NCBI RefSeq assembly: GCF_013364155.1
Contig: NZ_CP054916.1
Location: forward strand, 7,842,001-7,906,000
Direction of reading: 5' to 3'
DNA length: 64,000 bases
From: Streptomyces sp. NA02950
GTDB taxonomy: Bacteria > Actinomycetota > Actinomycetes > Streptomycetales > Streptomycetaceae
A program made the position numbers and the translations under genes. Of the stretch, positions 8,965-17,632 are shown one piece after another. Position 1 is the stretch's first letter. Each line of letters starts with the position of its first letter. The notes under the pieces are model-generated. The model saw only the letters and a program-made list of their open reading frames with translations. It searched no databases and had not been told where the DNA came from.

Positions 8965-9315
8965 AAGGCGCTTGACACGACCACGCCCGGTGGGCGCCTG
9001 GTCTTCCACGTGTTCGCGGCTCCGGCGGAGCTCATCCGCGAACTCATCGTGCAGGGCACCAACGAGGGCCTGGACGCCGCTCGTGCCCGCGGCGCCCGAC
9101 TCGGCCGCCCGCCGGCGATGACGGAGGAGCAGGTACGTCACGCCCGCGACCTGCTCACCCGCCCAGAGAACACCGCCACCTCGATCGCGAAGCTCCTCGG
9201 CGTCTCCAGGAACACGATCTACCACTACGTGCCCGAGGCGAAGGGCGGTCGCCTCGCACTCGCTGAGGCGACGAGTACGCCGGAACTGCCCCAACCCACC
9301 AGGTCCGAGAACTGA
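8965..9315 (+). pseudogene. Serine resolvase (Tn3-type), C-terminal remnant
   Basis: Codons from about 8965 read LDTTTPGGRLVFHVFAAPAE, then IRELIVQGTNEGLDAARARG and a C-terminal helix-turn-helix (ATSIAKLLGVSRNTIYHYVP). This is the end of a resolvase/invertase of the Tn3 class. A stop codon at 8962 precedes it, and the catalytic N-terminal domain with the active-site Ser is absent. A shorter frame could be read from 9010, but the homology begins upstream. It is very unlikely to be functional as a recombinase. Confidence 0.8.
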
Positions 9316-9428
9316 TCACCGCCATGTGCGGCTGGTGACACGGTTCTTACCGGCTCCCCGAGGTGCGCCCGGACACCTCCCACCGAGGGCCGGGCGCCGC
9401 ACTCAGTACCCCTGGAGGTGCTGCTCGA

Positions 9429-10541
9429 TCAGGTAGGCACGGGTTCCGGCTGCGTGGCTTCCACCGGGGAAACGGACGGCTCGGGCTCGGTGGCCGCCGC
9501 CGGCGGCTCCTTTGATGGTGTCGGCTCCTCCGAGGGTGTCGGTTCGCCCGAGGGTGTCGGTTCGCCGTCCCCGCCCGCCGTCGCGATGACAAGGGTGACC
9601 GTGCCGCCCCGCTCCAGTGGGGTGTCCGGGGCGGGGGTCTGGGAGATGACGGTGCCGGGGGGCGCGGTGTCCGAAGGCCGTTCGGTGCTCTGGACGGTCA
9701 GGCCCGCCGCCTCCAGGGTCCGGGTGGCCTCGTCCTGCGTCGAGCCCTCCACCCGGGGCACCGTGACGGGCTCACCGGCGTTGATGTCCGGGTCCTTGCG
9801 GGTGGTGTCACCAGTGGACGGGCCGACGGGGCGGTCGATGACCTTGCCGGGACGGTCCACGTCCCGGAGCACGAACGTCCCGACCTTCTTCTTGCCGGGA
9901 CGGACGATCACGTCCTTGTCCTTGTTGTGCTTCCACCGCTTGCCGAGGTCGTCCGGGATGTCGACCTTGATCTCACCCAGTCCGTGCTCGGGCTCTTTCA
10001 GCGGGTTCCCGCAGTTGCACTTGACGACGGGCACTCCCCGCACATCGACCAGGACCGCGATCCCGGCCTGGAGGAGCGCGTCGTACCCCTCCGCCTTGCC
10101 GTTCTTGAAGCGGTGGTTGCGCACGAGGGTGTCGTTCCCGAGCAGTACGGGTGTCAGCTTGTCGACATACTTCTTGATGTCCCCGACTTCAATGCCCAGC
10201 ACCTCGGCCCAGGCGCGCGCCTTCTCCCTGTTGCCGCTGTCGAGGAGGAAGTTGATCAACGCGCCGATCTTGCAGCGCTTCTTGCTCAGACTGCCCCCGA
10301 ACAACCCCCTCTTCGCGCCGGATTGCTCCCCACCGGACGCGCCCGGCCTGACTCCGGCACGGTCACCGCCACCCAGCCGTGCGAAGAACGGCGACTCGGC
10401 GACCACGCCGACCGCCTCCGCCGCGACGGCGGCCGTCGCGCAGGCATTGGCCAGCAGACCCATTCCCACGACCAGTGCCACCACGGCTGATATCGCCCGA
10501 CCGACGCTGCCACGATGACGCCGTACTGTACGACCCCCCAC
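9429..10541 (-). CDS. Secreted DUF6777 and PASTA domain protein
   Basis: A 370-aa exported protein. The N-terminus is basic (RTVRRHRGS) followed by a hydrophobic signal segment to about residue 40. A DUF6777-like region follows (about 95-200; LINFLLDSGNREKARAWAEV, VVKCNCGNPLKEP), then one PASTA domain (about 265-325; VTVPRVEGSTQDEATRTLEA) and a Pro/Glu/Thr-rich tail. PASTA domains bind peptidoglycan or muropeptides, so a cell-wall location is likely. GTG 10541 has a purine-rich GGGGGGAG site. Function unknown. Confidence 0.8.
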   Translation of the reverse strand: MGGRTVRRHRGSVGRAISAVVALVVGMGLLANACATAAVAAEAVGVVAESPFFARLGGGDRAGVRPGASGGEQSGAKRGLFGGSLSKKRCKIGALINFLLDSGNREKARAWAEVLGIEVGDIKKYVDKLTPVLLGNDTLVRNHRFKNGKAEGYDALLQAGIAVLVDVRGVPVVKCNCGNPLKEPEHGLGEIKVDIPDDLGKRWKHNKDKDVIVRPGKKKVGTFVLRDVDRPGKVIDRPVGPSTGDTTRKDPDINAGEPVTVPRVEGSTQDEATRTLEAAGLTVQSTERPSDTAPPGTVISQTPAPDTPLERGGTVTLVIATAGGDGEPTPSGEPTPSEEPTPSKEPPAAATEPEPSVSPVEATQPEPVPT

Positions 10542-10796
10542 GTTGCTCTCCCCCCGATGGCCTGAAAGTCAGGTTTCCCCGTGGGAGAGGTCTTTGTGAC
10601 CCGTTCGGTCGCGGCTCCTTGAAGTTGTTTGCCCGGAAACGCCTCAGCGGTCTCAGCAGTCTCGCACCGCATCAGGAGTGTGGCAGCGCGGTACGCACGC
10701 TCCCTCCATGTGTAGATAGCGAGCGGGCGCTGTGTACCACCACTCCTACGCCTGGAGAATGACCGTCCGGGGGAGGCGGTCGTATGCCGCTGGTGC

Positions 10797-10829
10797 GGCC
10801 GGGTGACGGGCGGGGCCCGTCACCCGGCC
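10797..10829 (-). terminator. Strong hairpin terminator after the betaine methyltransferase
   Basis: A perfect 15-bp stem (GGCCGGGTGACGGGC and its complement) with a 3-base loop begins 8 bases past the stop codon of the methyltransferase gene. Streptomyces terminators often lack the U tract, so the strong stem and its position are the evidence. Confidence 0.75.
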
Positions 10830-10836
10830 GTGGCGG

Positions 10837-12486
10837 CTATCGCGTGAAGTGGAAGATGCCCCACGTCACATGGTTGTTCCTGCCGCCCTCGACCCAGTTG
10901 GTGAGACCTTTCTTCATGCGCGCGAGGTAGTCGGCGCTCACCTGGTCGGCCAGGCCGTCGGCCTCCTGACGCCGCGTCTCGTCCAGCACCCGGGCGTAGT
11001 GCGTGATCAGTTGCTGCCGGTGTTCTTCGAAGCCGCCGCCGACCTCGGTGAATCCGAGTCGCGCCAGCTCATGGCGGTAGAAGTCGGGCGAGCCCATGTC
11101 CTCCAGGTGGATACGGTCCAGGATGGGGCGCAGTGTCTCGGCCGGGCAGCCGTCCACCGCCATGGGGTCGGTGAAGATCAAGTGGCCGCCGGGGTACAGC
11201 ACACGGGCGGCCTCTTCCAGCGGGCGGGCGCGGTTGCCGCTGTGCAGCAGGGCGTCCTGGGACCAGACCACGTCGACGCTCTCGTCCGGGAGCGGGATGC
11301 TCTCGAACGAGCCGTCCACCACCTCGATGGCCTCGCTGAGTCCGCGCTCGGCGTTCAGGGCGCGGTGCCGGGCGTTCTCCACCTCGCTGAGGTTGAGCGC
11401 GATGACCCGGCAGCCGTAGGTCTCGGCGAGGTACCGTGCGGAGCCGCCGAAGCCCGACCCGAGGTCGAGTACGACGGACGAGGAGGTCAGCTCGATCTGT
11501 CGCGCCATGCGCTCCACGGTCCGTCTGCTGGCCTCGGCTATCGGCTCGTCAGGCCGGTCGTAGATGCCGATGTGAATGTCTTCTCCTCCCCAGACCTGGG
11601 AGTAGAAGGCGTCGGCGTCCGCCGAGTTGTAGTAGTCGCGCGCGGTCCCCACGGCCTGGGAATATTCCATGAGCGGCTCGGGCGTGATCCGGTACTCCTT
11701 CTCCGCGACATGAATGAAGAAGTCGGGCCGCTCTTCCCGGTTGGTGTGCTGGAAATCGCCGTACGTCTCGATCCGCTGGAAGCCGACCTCCTGCATGAGC
11801 CTGCGCGTGTAGTCCTTGCGCAGCGGGAACATGTTCAGGTGGTAGACGGATTTGTCGGGGAAGCTGTAGCGCATGCGCACCAACCCCTCGTCCACATACT
11901 CCGGCTCGACGGCCACGTCCTTCCCGCAGTAGTAGTACACGTGCTTGCTGGTGTAGCCGCGATCAAGGATCGCGTCGTAGTTGCGCTGGTCGAGGACGAG
12001 GATCCCGTCGTGCTTGAGCATCGCGTAGAACTCCGCGAGCGCCTTGCGCCGGTCGCGCTCCGAGAACAGATGGGTGAAGGAGTTCCCGAGACAGACGATG
12101 GCGTCGTACTCGCCGTGGGCGTCGCGATTGAGCCAGCGCCAGTCCGCCTGTACGACGCGGAGGATGTGCTCACCGTGCTTGAGCCCGTTGTCGAATGCCT
12201 GGGCAAGCATCTCGGCGCTGCCATCGGCGCTCACGGTCTCGAATCCAGCCTCCAGCAGCCGGACCGAATGAAAACCGGTCCCCGTGGCCACGTCGAGGAC
12301 CTTCTTGACGCCACGCTCCCGCAAGAGGTCGATGAAAAACGTTCCCTCGCTCTCCGTCCGCCTCTCCCAATCGATGAGCGAGTCCCACTTTTCGACGAAA
12401 CTGGGTACGTACTCCTCCGTATAATGGTCGGTGTCCCGGACGTCGACTGGATTGTGTCCGAATTTCTGTACAGGATGCGCAGAAAT
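10837..12486 (-). CDS. Fused glycine/sarcosine/dimethylglycine N-methyltransferase (glycine betaine synthesis)
   Basis: A two-domain SAM-dependent enzyme, 549 aa from the chosen start, close to the 565 aa of the Actinopolyspora halophila fusion. The N-terminal half resembles glycine sarcosine methyltransferase (VRDTDHYTEEYVPSF, VLDVATGTGFHSVRLLE); the C-terminal half resembles sarcosine dimethylglycine methyltransferase (VLDLGSGFGGSARYLA, VDVVWSQDALLHSG). Together they methylate glycine three times to glycine betaine, an osmoprotectant. The frame stays open upstream to 12735, but the best ribosome site (GGAGG, 12494-12498) points to an ATT codon at 12484-12486, and the homology starts just after it. 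ATG codons at 12636, 12564 and 12552 are alternatives with weak sites. It is monocistronic with its own terminator. Confidence 0.85.
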   Translation of the reverse strand: MSAHPVQKFGHNPVDVRDTDHYTEEYVPSFVEKWDSLIDWERRTESEGTFFIDLLRERGVKKVLDVATGTGFHSVRLLEAGFETVSADGSAEMLAQAFDNGLKHGEHILRVVQADWRWLNRDAHGEYDAIVCLGNSFTHLFSERDRRKALAEFYAMLKHDGILVLDQRNYDAILDRGYTSKHVYYYCGKDVAVEPEYVDEGLVRMRYSFPDKSVYHLNMFPLRKDYTRRLMQEVGFQRIETYGDFQHTNREERPDFFIHVAEKEYRITPEPLMEYSQAVGTARDYYNSADADAFYSQVWGGEDIHIGIYDRPDEPIAEASRRTVERMARQIELTSSSVVLDLGSGFGGSARYLAETYGCRVIALNLSEVENARHRALNAERGLSEAIEVVDGSFESIPLPDESVDVVWSQDALLHSGNRARPLEEAARVLYPGGHLIFTDPMAVDGCPAETLRPILDRIHLEDMGSPDFYRHELARLGFTEVGGGFEEHRQQLITHYARVLDETRRQEADGLADQVSADYLARMKKGLTNWVEGGRNNHVTWGIFHFTR

Positions 12487-12498
12487 AACGAAACCTCC
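12484..12498 (-). promoter_or_regulatory. Ribosome binding site pointing to an ATT start codon
   Basis: On the minus strand GGAGG is followed after 7 bases by ATT, in frame with the methyltransferase, directly before conserved sequence (AHPVQKFGHNPVDVRDTD). No ATG, GTG or TTG is at this spacing. An AUU start, as in infC, would reduce translation and can allow IF3-linked control. Confidence 0.45.
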
Positions 12499-12777
12499 GG
12501 TGCTGAGACAGCAGACAACGGCACCCGTGCCCGGGGGGCGTATTCCCGGCATCACGAGATGCATGCCGCCGGAAGGGCAACCCCTGTGTAAATGGCAGGG
12601 AAATTGATCTCCCGAACCGGAAATAGACTGACTCATCCGGATTTTCACTTGCTTCTTCCCGGAAGCGGCTGTCGTGGTGTCTCCGGCCCCTGGCCCACGC
12701 GGCGACGTTGGCGAGGCTGCTGATGCCCTACCCACCGTGGCGACCCGAGCCGCGGCGCGGTCCCGTACCGCTCGGTG

Positions 12778-13947
12778 TCAGAACGCGGCCGTGAGGATCT
12801 CCAGCACCTGGGACTCGGACGGCAGCAGCGGGCTGTTGGCGGTCACCGCGTCCGCCACCGCCCCCGCGGCGATGGAGGGGAGCATGTCCCGCTCGGTGCC
12901 GAGTTCCCGCAGCGGGCGCTTGACGTCGACGGCGCCGGAGAGTTGGCGTACGGCCTCGATGGCGGCCCGCGCCCAGTCGCCGTCGGGGGGCGGGGCGAGA
13001 CACATGGCGCGCGCGGCCTGCTCGTATGCGCCGCGCGCGGCCGGAGCGCTGAATTCCATCACCTCTTCGAGGACAGCGGCGAGGGCGAGCCCGTGCGGAG
13101 TGCCGGTGTGGGCGGTGAGCGCGTGGCCGATGCCGTGGACGAGTCCGAGCCCGGAGAGGGTGAGCGCCTGGCCGGCGAGATGGGCGCCGAGCATCAGTTC
13201 GGCTCGGGCGTCGAGGTCCGAACCGTTCAGATACGCGGCGGGCAGGGCGCGACTCACCATGGCGACGGCCTGGGTGGCGTAGGCGACGGAAACCGGGTTC
13301 GCACCGCGTGAGGCGAGTGACTCGATGCCGTGGACCAGGGCGTCGATGCCGGTGGCCGCGGTGACGGGCGCCGGCAGGCCGAGGGTCAGCTCCGGGTCGA
13401 GCAGGGCGATCCGGGGCTTCACGGAGGGGTGGCCGAGGTAGACCTTGCGGCGGGCGGCGATGTCCTCGATGACACCGAAGCCGTTGGTTTCGGCGCCGGT
13501 TCCGGAGGTGGTGGGTATCGCGACGAGCGGTAGTCCATCGGCCGCTTCCCACAGGTCGTCCGCGTCGGCGGCCGTGGCGTTCGGGTTGCCGACCAGCAGG
13601 GCGATGCCCTTCGCCGCGTCGAGTACGGAGCCGCCGCCGAGGGCGACAACCGTGGCGGTGCCGAACGTACGGGCTCGTGCGGCACCGGCGTCGACGTTGG
13701 CGGTCGAGGGATTGGGGGCCACTTCGTCGTGGACGGCGTACTCCAGCCCGGCGGCCTGGAGGATCTTGAGGACCGGCTCGAGGACGCCCGCGGCGCGCAG
13801 GCCGGGGTCGGTGACGACGAAGGCGCGATCGTGGCCGGTTGCCGCGATCAGTGCGGGGAGTCGGCCGATGTGGCCGGGGCCGAACTCGATGCGGCAGGTG
13901 GGGTCGATGCTCAGCGGTGTGGGACCGCCGGGTCCGGTGGAGGTCAT
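12778..13947 (-). CDS. Iron-containing alcohol dehydrogenase
   Basis: A 389-aa group III Fe-dependent alcohol dehydrogenase. The NAD-binding GGGSVLDAAKG motif, the substrate region PTTSGTGAE, and metal ligands in the LVHGIESLAS and LVHGIGHALTAHTGTPHG segments are present. It would interconvert an aldehyde or ketone and its alcohol with NAD(H). It is the last gene of the Fae-dehydratase operon, 48 bp behind the hydroxyisobutyrate-dehydrogenase-like gene. AGGAG precedes ATG 13947. In this setting it may reduce or oxidise the small carbonyl product of the sugar-acid-type pathway; the actual substrate is inferred only. Confidence 0.88.
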   Translation of the reverse strand: MTSTGPGGPTPLSIDPTCRIEFGPGHIGRLPALIAATGHDRAFVVTDPGLRAAGVLEPVLKILQAAGLEYAVHDEVAPNPSTANVDAGAARARTFGTATVVALGGGSVLDAAKGIALLVGNPNATAADADDLWEAADGLPLVAIPTTSGTGAETNGFGVIEDIAARRKVYLGHPSVKPRIALLDPELTLGLPAPVTAATGIDALVHGIESLASRGANPVSVAYATQAVAMVSRALPAAYLNGSDLDARAELMLGAHLAGQALTLSGLGLVHGIGHALTAHTGTPHGLALAAVLEEVMEFSAPAARGAYEQAARAMCLAPPPDGDWARAAIEAVRQLSGAVDVKRPLRELGTERDMLPSIAAGAVADAVTANSPLLPSESQVLEILTAAF

Positions 13948-13995
13948 GGGGTGCGGCTCCTGACGTCGTGGTGCGGAGGTGGCGTTCGCCCGTTC

Positions 13996-14931
13996 TCAGA
14001 CCGGGAGTGTCGCGTCGGCCGGTGCGGCGGCCGGGTGGGGCAGCCGGAACTCCCGCCCGGCAAGGGCCTCGTAGAGGCGGACGGGGCTCATCTCGCCCGC
14101 GAGGTCACCGTGCTCGGTCCTGGAGCGGCGGAAGATCTGCTCGACCACTGCCGACAGTTCGGTGGGCACGCCCAGGTCGCGACCGAGGTCGACGGCGAGG
14201 CCGAGGTCCTTGCAGGCGAGCACCATGGCGAAGGAGTCGTCGTAGTCGCCGTCGGTGAGGATGCGAATGAAGTCGTGCTCCAGGAAGTACGAGGCGGCGG
14301 AGCTCTTGAGCAGGGAATCACGCAGCAGACCGAGGTCGACGCCCGCCTTGGCACCCATCGCGAACACCTCCGACGTGGCGACGAGCTTGCTGAACCACAG
14401 CAGGTTGAGCAGCAGCTTGACCGTGTAACCGGCGCCGAGCGGGCCGACGTGCAGGATCCGCTTCGGATCGCCCATCGCCTCCAGCGCGGGCAGCGCGGTC
14501 CGGACGTCGTCCTCGGCACCGCCGACGAAGATCTGCAGGGTGCCCGCCTCGGCGCCGTGCGACATCCCGCATACGGGTGCGTCGAGCCGGCGCACCTTCT
14601 TGGCGTCCAGCACCTCGGCGGCGATCCGTTCGGCGGCCGCCGGGGTCGAGGTCGACATATCGACCCACAGGGCACCCGGCGGCAGGGCCGCGGCGGCGCC
14701 GCCCCGCAGCAGTACGTCCTCGACGACGCGCGGGGTCGGCAGGCTGGTGATCAGGACTTCCACGCCGTCCGCGCACACGGCGGGCGTGCCGGCCCATTCG
14801 GCGCCGAGCGCGAGGTGCTCGGCGGCGGACTCGGGGCGGATGTCGTGCACGGTGACCTGGTGTCCCGCCTGGATCAGATGGCGGGCCATATGGCGTCCCA
14901 TGTTGCCCAGGCCGATGAAACCGATCCTCAT
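13996..14931 (-). CDS. NAD(P)-dependent beta-hydroxyacid dehydrogenase (3-hydroxyisobutyrate dehydrogenase family)
   Basis: A 311-aa two-domain dehydrogenase. The N-terminal Rossmann motif is GFIGLGNMGRHMA. The substrate-binding DAPVCGMSHGAEAGTL segment and catalytic Lys in GAGYTVKLLLNLLW fit 3-hydroxyisobutyrate, tartronate semialdehyde or related dehydrogenases. GAGGA lies before the ATG. It is 71 bp downstream of the aldehyde dehydrogenase. In sugar-acid catabolism this family typically reduces tartronate semialdehyde to glycerate; whether that holds here is not shown. Confidence 0.88.
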   Translation of the reverse strand: MRIGFIGLGNMGRHMARHLIQAGHQVTVHDIRPESAAEHLALGAEWAGTPAVCADGVEVLITSLPTPRVVEDVLLRGGAAAALPPGALWVDMSTSTPAAAERIAAEVLDAKKVRRLDAPVCGMSHGAEAGTLQIFVGGAEDDVRTALPALEAMGDPKRILHVGPLGAGYTVKLLLNLLWFSKLVATSEVFAMGAKAGVDLGLLRDSLLKSSAASYFLEHDFIRILTDGDYDDSFAMVLACKDLGLAVDLGRDLGVPTELSAVVEQIFRRSRTEHGDLAGEMSPVRLYEALAGREFRLPHPAAAPADATLPV

Positions 14932-15002
14932 CGTTGTCCTCGCTCTGTTCTGTAGGAGTGTGAAGGAGTGTGCAGGTGAAGGGGTGGCGCGGGAGAGGCC
15001 GT

Positions 15003-16523
15003 TCAGGCCAGGTTGATCCAGGTGGTCTTCAGCGCCGTGTACGCGTCCAGCGCGTGCAGGGACTTGTCACGGCCCGCGCCGGTGGCCTTGAACCCGCCGA
15101 AGGGCGTGATGACATCACTCGCGTCGAAGGTGTTGATCCAGACCGTGCCGGCCCGCAGCCGCTGGGCGGTGCGATGGGCGAGGGTCACATCACGCGTCCA
15201 GACGGACGCGACGAGCCCGAAGTCGCTCTCGTTCGCCAGCCGTACGCCCTCGTCGGCATCGCCGTCGTACGTCACCACGGCGAGGACCGGGCCGAAGATC
15301 TCCTCCTGGCCGACCGCGGAGGTGTTCGCCACGTTGTCCAGCACGGTCGGCTCCATATAGCTGCCGCCCGACTCGACGAGGGTGCGTCCGCCGCCGAACA
15401 GCACGGTGGCCCCGTCCCGTGTGCCGCGCCCGACGCAGCCGAGGACCCTGGCCAGCTGGGTCTCGTCGACGATCGGTCCCATGACGGTGGCCGGGTCGAG
15501 CGGGTCGCCGACCCGGAAGGTCTCGGCGGTGATCCGGCGTACGGCGTCCAGGAGCCGGTCCTTGACCGAGGTGTGGACGACAAGGCGCGAACCGGCGTTG
15601 CAGGTCTGCCCCGCGTTGTAGAAGATGCCCCAGGCCACGGCGGACGCGGCGGCCTCGATATCGGCGTCGGGCAGCACCAGCTGGGGCGATTTGCCACCGG
15701 CCTCGACGGCGATCTGCTTGCCGTTGGACTCGCCCGCGTACACCTGGAAGAGCCGGGCCACCTCCGTCGAGCCGGTGAAGGCGATCTTGTCCACCTCGGG
15801 ATGGCGGCCGAGCGCCTGCCCGGCCACTTCGCCGCGCCCGGGGATGACATTGAGGACTCCGTCGGGCAGGCCCGCCTCGGTGGCGAGCGCGGCCAGCCGC
15901 AGGGCGGCCAGGGAGGTCTGTTCGGCGGGCTTGAGCACCACGCTGTTGCCGGTGGCCAGGGCCGGGCCGAGCTTCCAACTGGCCACCAGCAGGGCGTAGT
16001 TCCACGGTACGACGGCGCCGATGACACCCAGCGGCTCCCGTGTGATCAGTGCGAGCGCGTCGCCGGGCGTCGGCGCCACCTCGCCGTACGTCTTGTCGAT
16101 GGCCTCGGCGTACCAGGCGATGGTCTCCGCGGTCTTGTCCACGTCGATACGCACCGACTCGGTGATGGGCTTGCCCATCTCCAGCGTGTCGAGGAGGGCC
16201 AGCTCCTCGGCGTCGGCGCGGATCAACTCGGCCCAGCGCAGCAGAACACGCTTGCGCTCCTTGGGCGCGAGGCCGCGCCAGCGCCCGTCCTCGAAGGCGG
16301 CACGCGCGGAACGCACCGCCCGGTCGACATCCTCGACGCCCGCGGCCCGCACCTCGGCGAGTACGGCGCCGTCGCGCGGCGAGACGCTGGTGAAGACGTC
16401 GTCGGAGGTGGCGTCCGTGAAGGTCCCGTCGATGAACAGGCGGGTTTCGAAGGTGAGTTTGCCCGCCGCGGCCATCCAGTCGTCGTACGAACGGGTCAGC
16501 AGCTCGTCGATGGTGTACGTCAC
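15003..16523 (-). CDS. NAD(P)-dependent aldehyde dehydrogenase
   Basis: A 506-aa ALDH superfamily enzyme oxidising an aldehyde to the acid. Visible motifs: cofactor binding PWNYALLVASWKLGPALATG and GSTEVARLF, general base in VEAGGKSPQLV, catalytic Cys in NAGQTCNAGSRL, and the C-terminal EEIFGPV. The GTG start at 16523 has GGAGG five bases before it and overlaps the stop of the upstream dehydratase gene (GTGA), so the two are translationally coupled. By context it may be a semialdehyde dehydrogenase of a sugar-acid pathway. Confidence 0.9.
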   Translation of the reverse strand: MTYTIDELLTRSYDDWMAAAGKLTFETRLFIDGTFTDATSDDVFTSVSPRDGAVLAEVRAAGVEDVDRAVRSARAAFEDGRWRGLAPKERKRVLLRWAELIRADAEELALLDTLEMGKPITESVRIDVDKTAETIAWYAEAIDKTYGEVAPTPGDALALITREPLGVIGAVVPWNYALLVASWKLGPALATGNSVVLKPAEQTSLAALRLAALATEAGLPDGVLNVIPGRGEVAGQALGRHPEVDKIAFTGSTEVARLFQVYAGESNGKQIAVEAGGKSPQLVLPDADIEAAASAVAWGIFYNAGQTCNAGSRLVVHTSVKDRLLDAVRRITAETFRVGDPLDPATVMGPIVDETQLARVLGCVGRGTRDGATVLFGGGRTLVESGGSYMEPTVLDNVANTSAVGQEEIFGPVLAVVTYDGDADEGVRLANESDFGLVASVWTRDVTLAHRTAQRLRAGTVWINTFDASDVITPFGGFKATGAGRDKSLHALDAYTALKTTWINLA

Positions 16524-17632
16524 GCGATCCTCCAGCGGTCGATGGCGTCCTCGTCCAGCTCGATGCCGAGCCCGGGTGCGGCGGGCACTTCCAGGTCGCC
16601 GTCCGCGTTGACGCGCACCGGTTCGGCGAGCATGAAGTCGCGGCGCTCCGGGGTCCAGCCGGGCGGGTCGTAGGGGAACTCGAAGAACGGACCGCCGCCG
16701 ACCCCCGCGGACACATGCAGGTTGGCGAGGACGCCGATGCCGTTGGTCCAGCTGTGCGGGGTGAACTGCCGGTTCCGCAGCTGCGCCAGCTCTGCCAGCG
16801 TGCGGGCGCGGTGCATGCCGATCGCGAGCACCACGTCCATCTGGTAGATGTCGAGGGCGTCCGCTTCGAGGTAGCGCAGCAGCTCGGTGGGGGAGTGGTG
16901 CATCTCGCCGGCGGCGATGCGCACCCCGGGGTTCTCGGCCCGCAGTCGTTTGAACCCGTCGAGGTCGGCGTAGGGCAGTGGCTCCTCTACCCAGAACACA
17001 TCGAGATCCGCGAGCCGCCCGACGATCTTGCGCGTCTTGGCGAGGTCGGAGGCGTTCGCGGTGTCGCCCGCCATCCGCCACGACTGGTTGAGGTCGACCA
17101 TGATCTCGAAATCCGGGCCCAGCTCCTCGCGCACCGCCCGCACCGCCGCGATTCCCTCGTCGACGCGGTGACGGTCGATCCGGATCTTCATCGCGCGGAA
17201 GCCCGCGTCCCGGACCTTCACAGCGGTCGCGACACGCTCCTCGGGCGTCGTGAGCTCACCGGAGGACGCGTACGCGGGCAGTTTCTTCGCCGCGTTGCCG
17301 AACAGCTCGGACACCGGACGGCCGTGCACCTTGCCGATGATGTCCCAGAGGGCCGCCTCCAGGGGCCAGTAGGAGGCGCCATGGAAGTTGGCGGTCTCGA
17401 TCGCCTTGACATGCCGGGTGATGTCCAGCGGGTCTTCGCCGACGAACAGGTGCCGGTAGGTGTGGAAGCCGTCCATGAGATCGCCGGAGCCGATACCGGT
17501 GATTCCCTCGTCGGTGTGGACGCGGACGATCGTGGCGTCGAAGTGGCGGCGCGGCTCGGGGTCCCAGGCGGCGCGGAACGGCGGATCCAGCTCCAGGCGC
17601 AGCCGGTCCAGGGTGATGTCGGTGATCTTCAT
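16520..17632 (-). CDS. Mandelate racemase/muconate lactonizing enzyme-type dehydratase (enolase superfamily)
   Basis: A 370-aa enolase-superfamily enzyme. Metal ligands are in VDLNQSW, WVEEPLPY and AAGEMHH, and a His-Asp pair typical of the MR group is in IYQMDVV and TPHSW. The usual KxK base motif reads K-I-R (AMKIRID), which occurs in some acid-sugar dehydratases and affects stereospecificity. It probably dehydrates an aldonate or aldarate to a 2-keto-3-deoxy acid. Its ATG overlaps the stop of the Fae homologue (ATGA). The exact sugar acid cannot be told from sequence. Confidence 0.87.
   Translation of the reverse strand: MKITDITLDRLRLELDPPFRAAWDPEPRRHFDATIVRVHTDEGITGIGSGDLMDGFHTYRHLFVGEDPLDITRHVKAIETANFHGASYWPLEAALWDIIGKVHGRPVSELFGNAAKKLPAYASSGELTTPEERVATAVKVRDAGFRAMKIRIDRHRVDEGIAAVRAVREELGPDFEIMVDLNQSWRMAGDTANASDLAKTRKIVGRLADLDVFWVEEPLPYADLDGFKRLRAENPGVRIAAGEMHHSPTELLRYLEADALDIYQMDVVLAIGMHRARTLAELAQLRNRQFTPHSWTNGIGVLANLHVSAGVGGGPFFEFPYDPPGWTPERRDFMLAEPVRVNADGDLEVPAAPGLGIELDEDAIDRWRIA

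Noticed and set aside
9360..9379. GAGGTG-N8-CACCTC inverted repeat after the PASTA gene
   Set aside because: Only a 6-bp stem about 50 bases past the stop codon; too weak to call a terminator with confidence.
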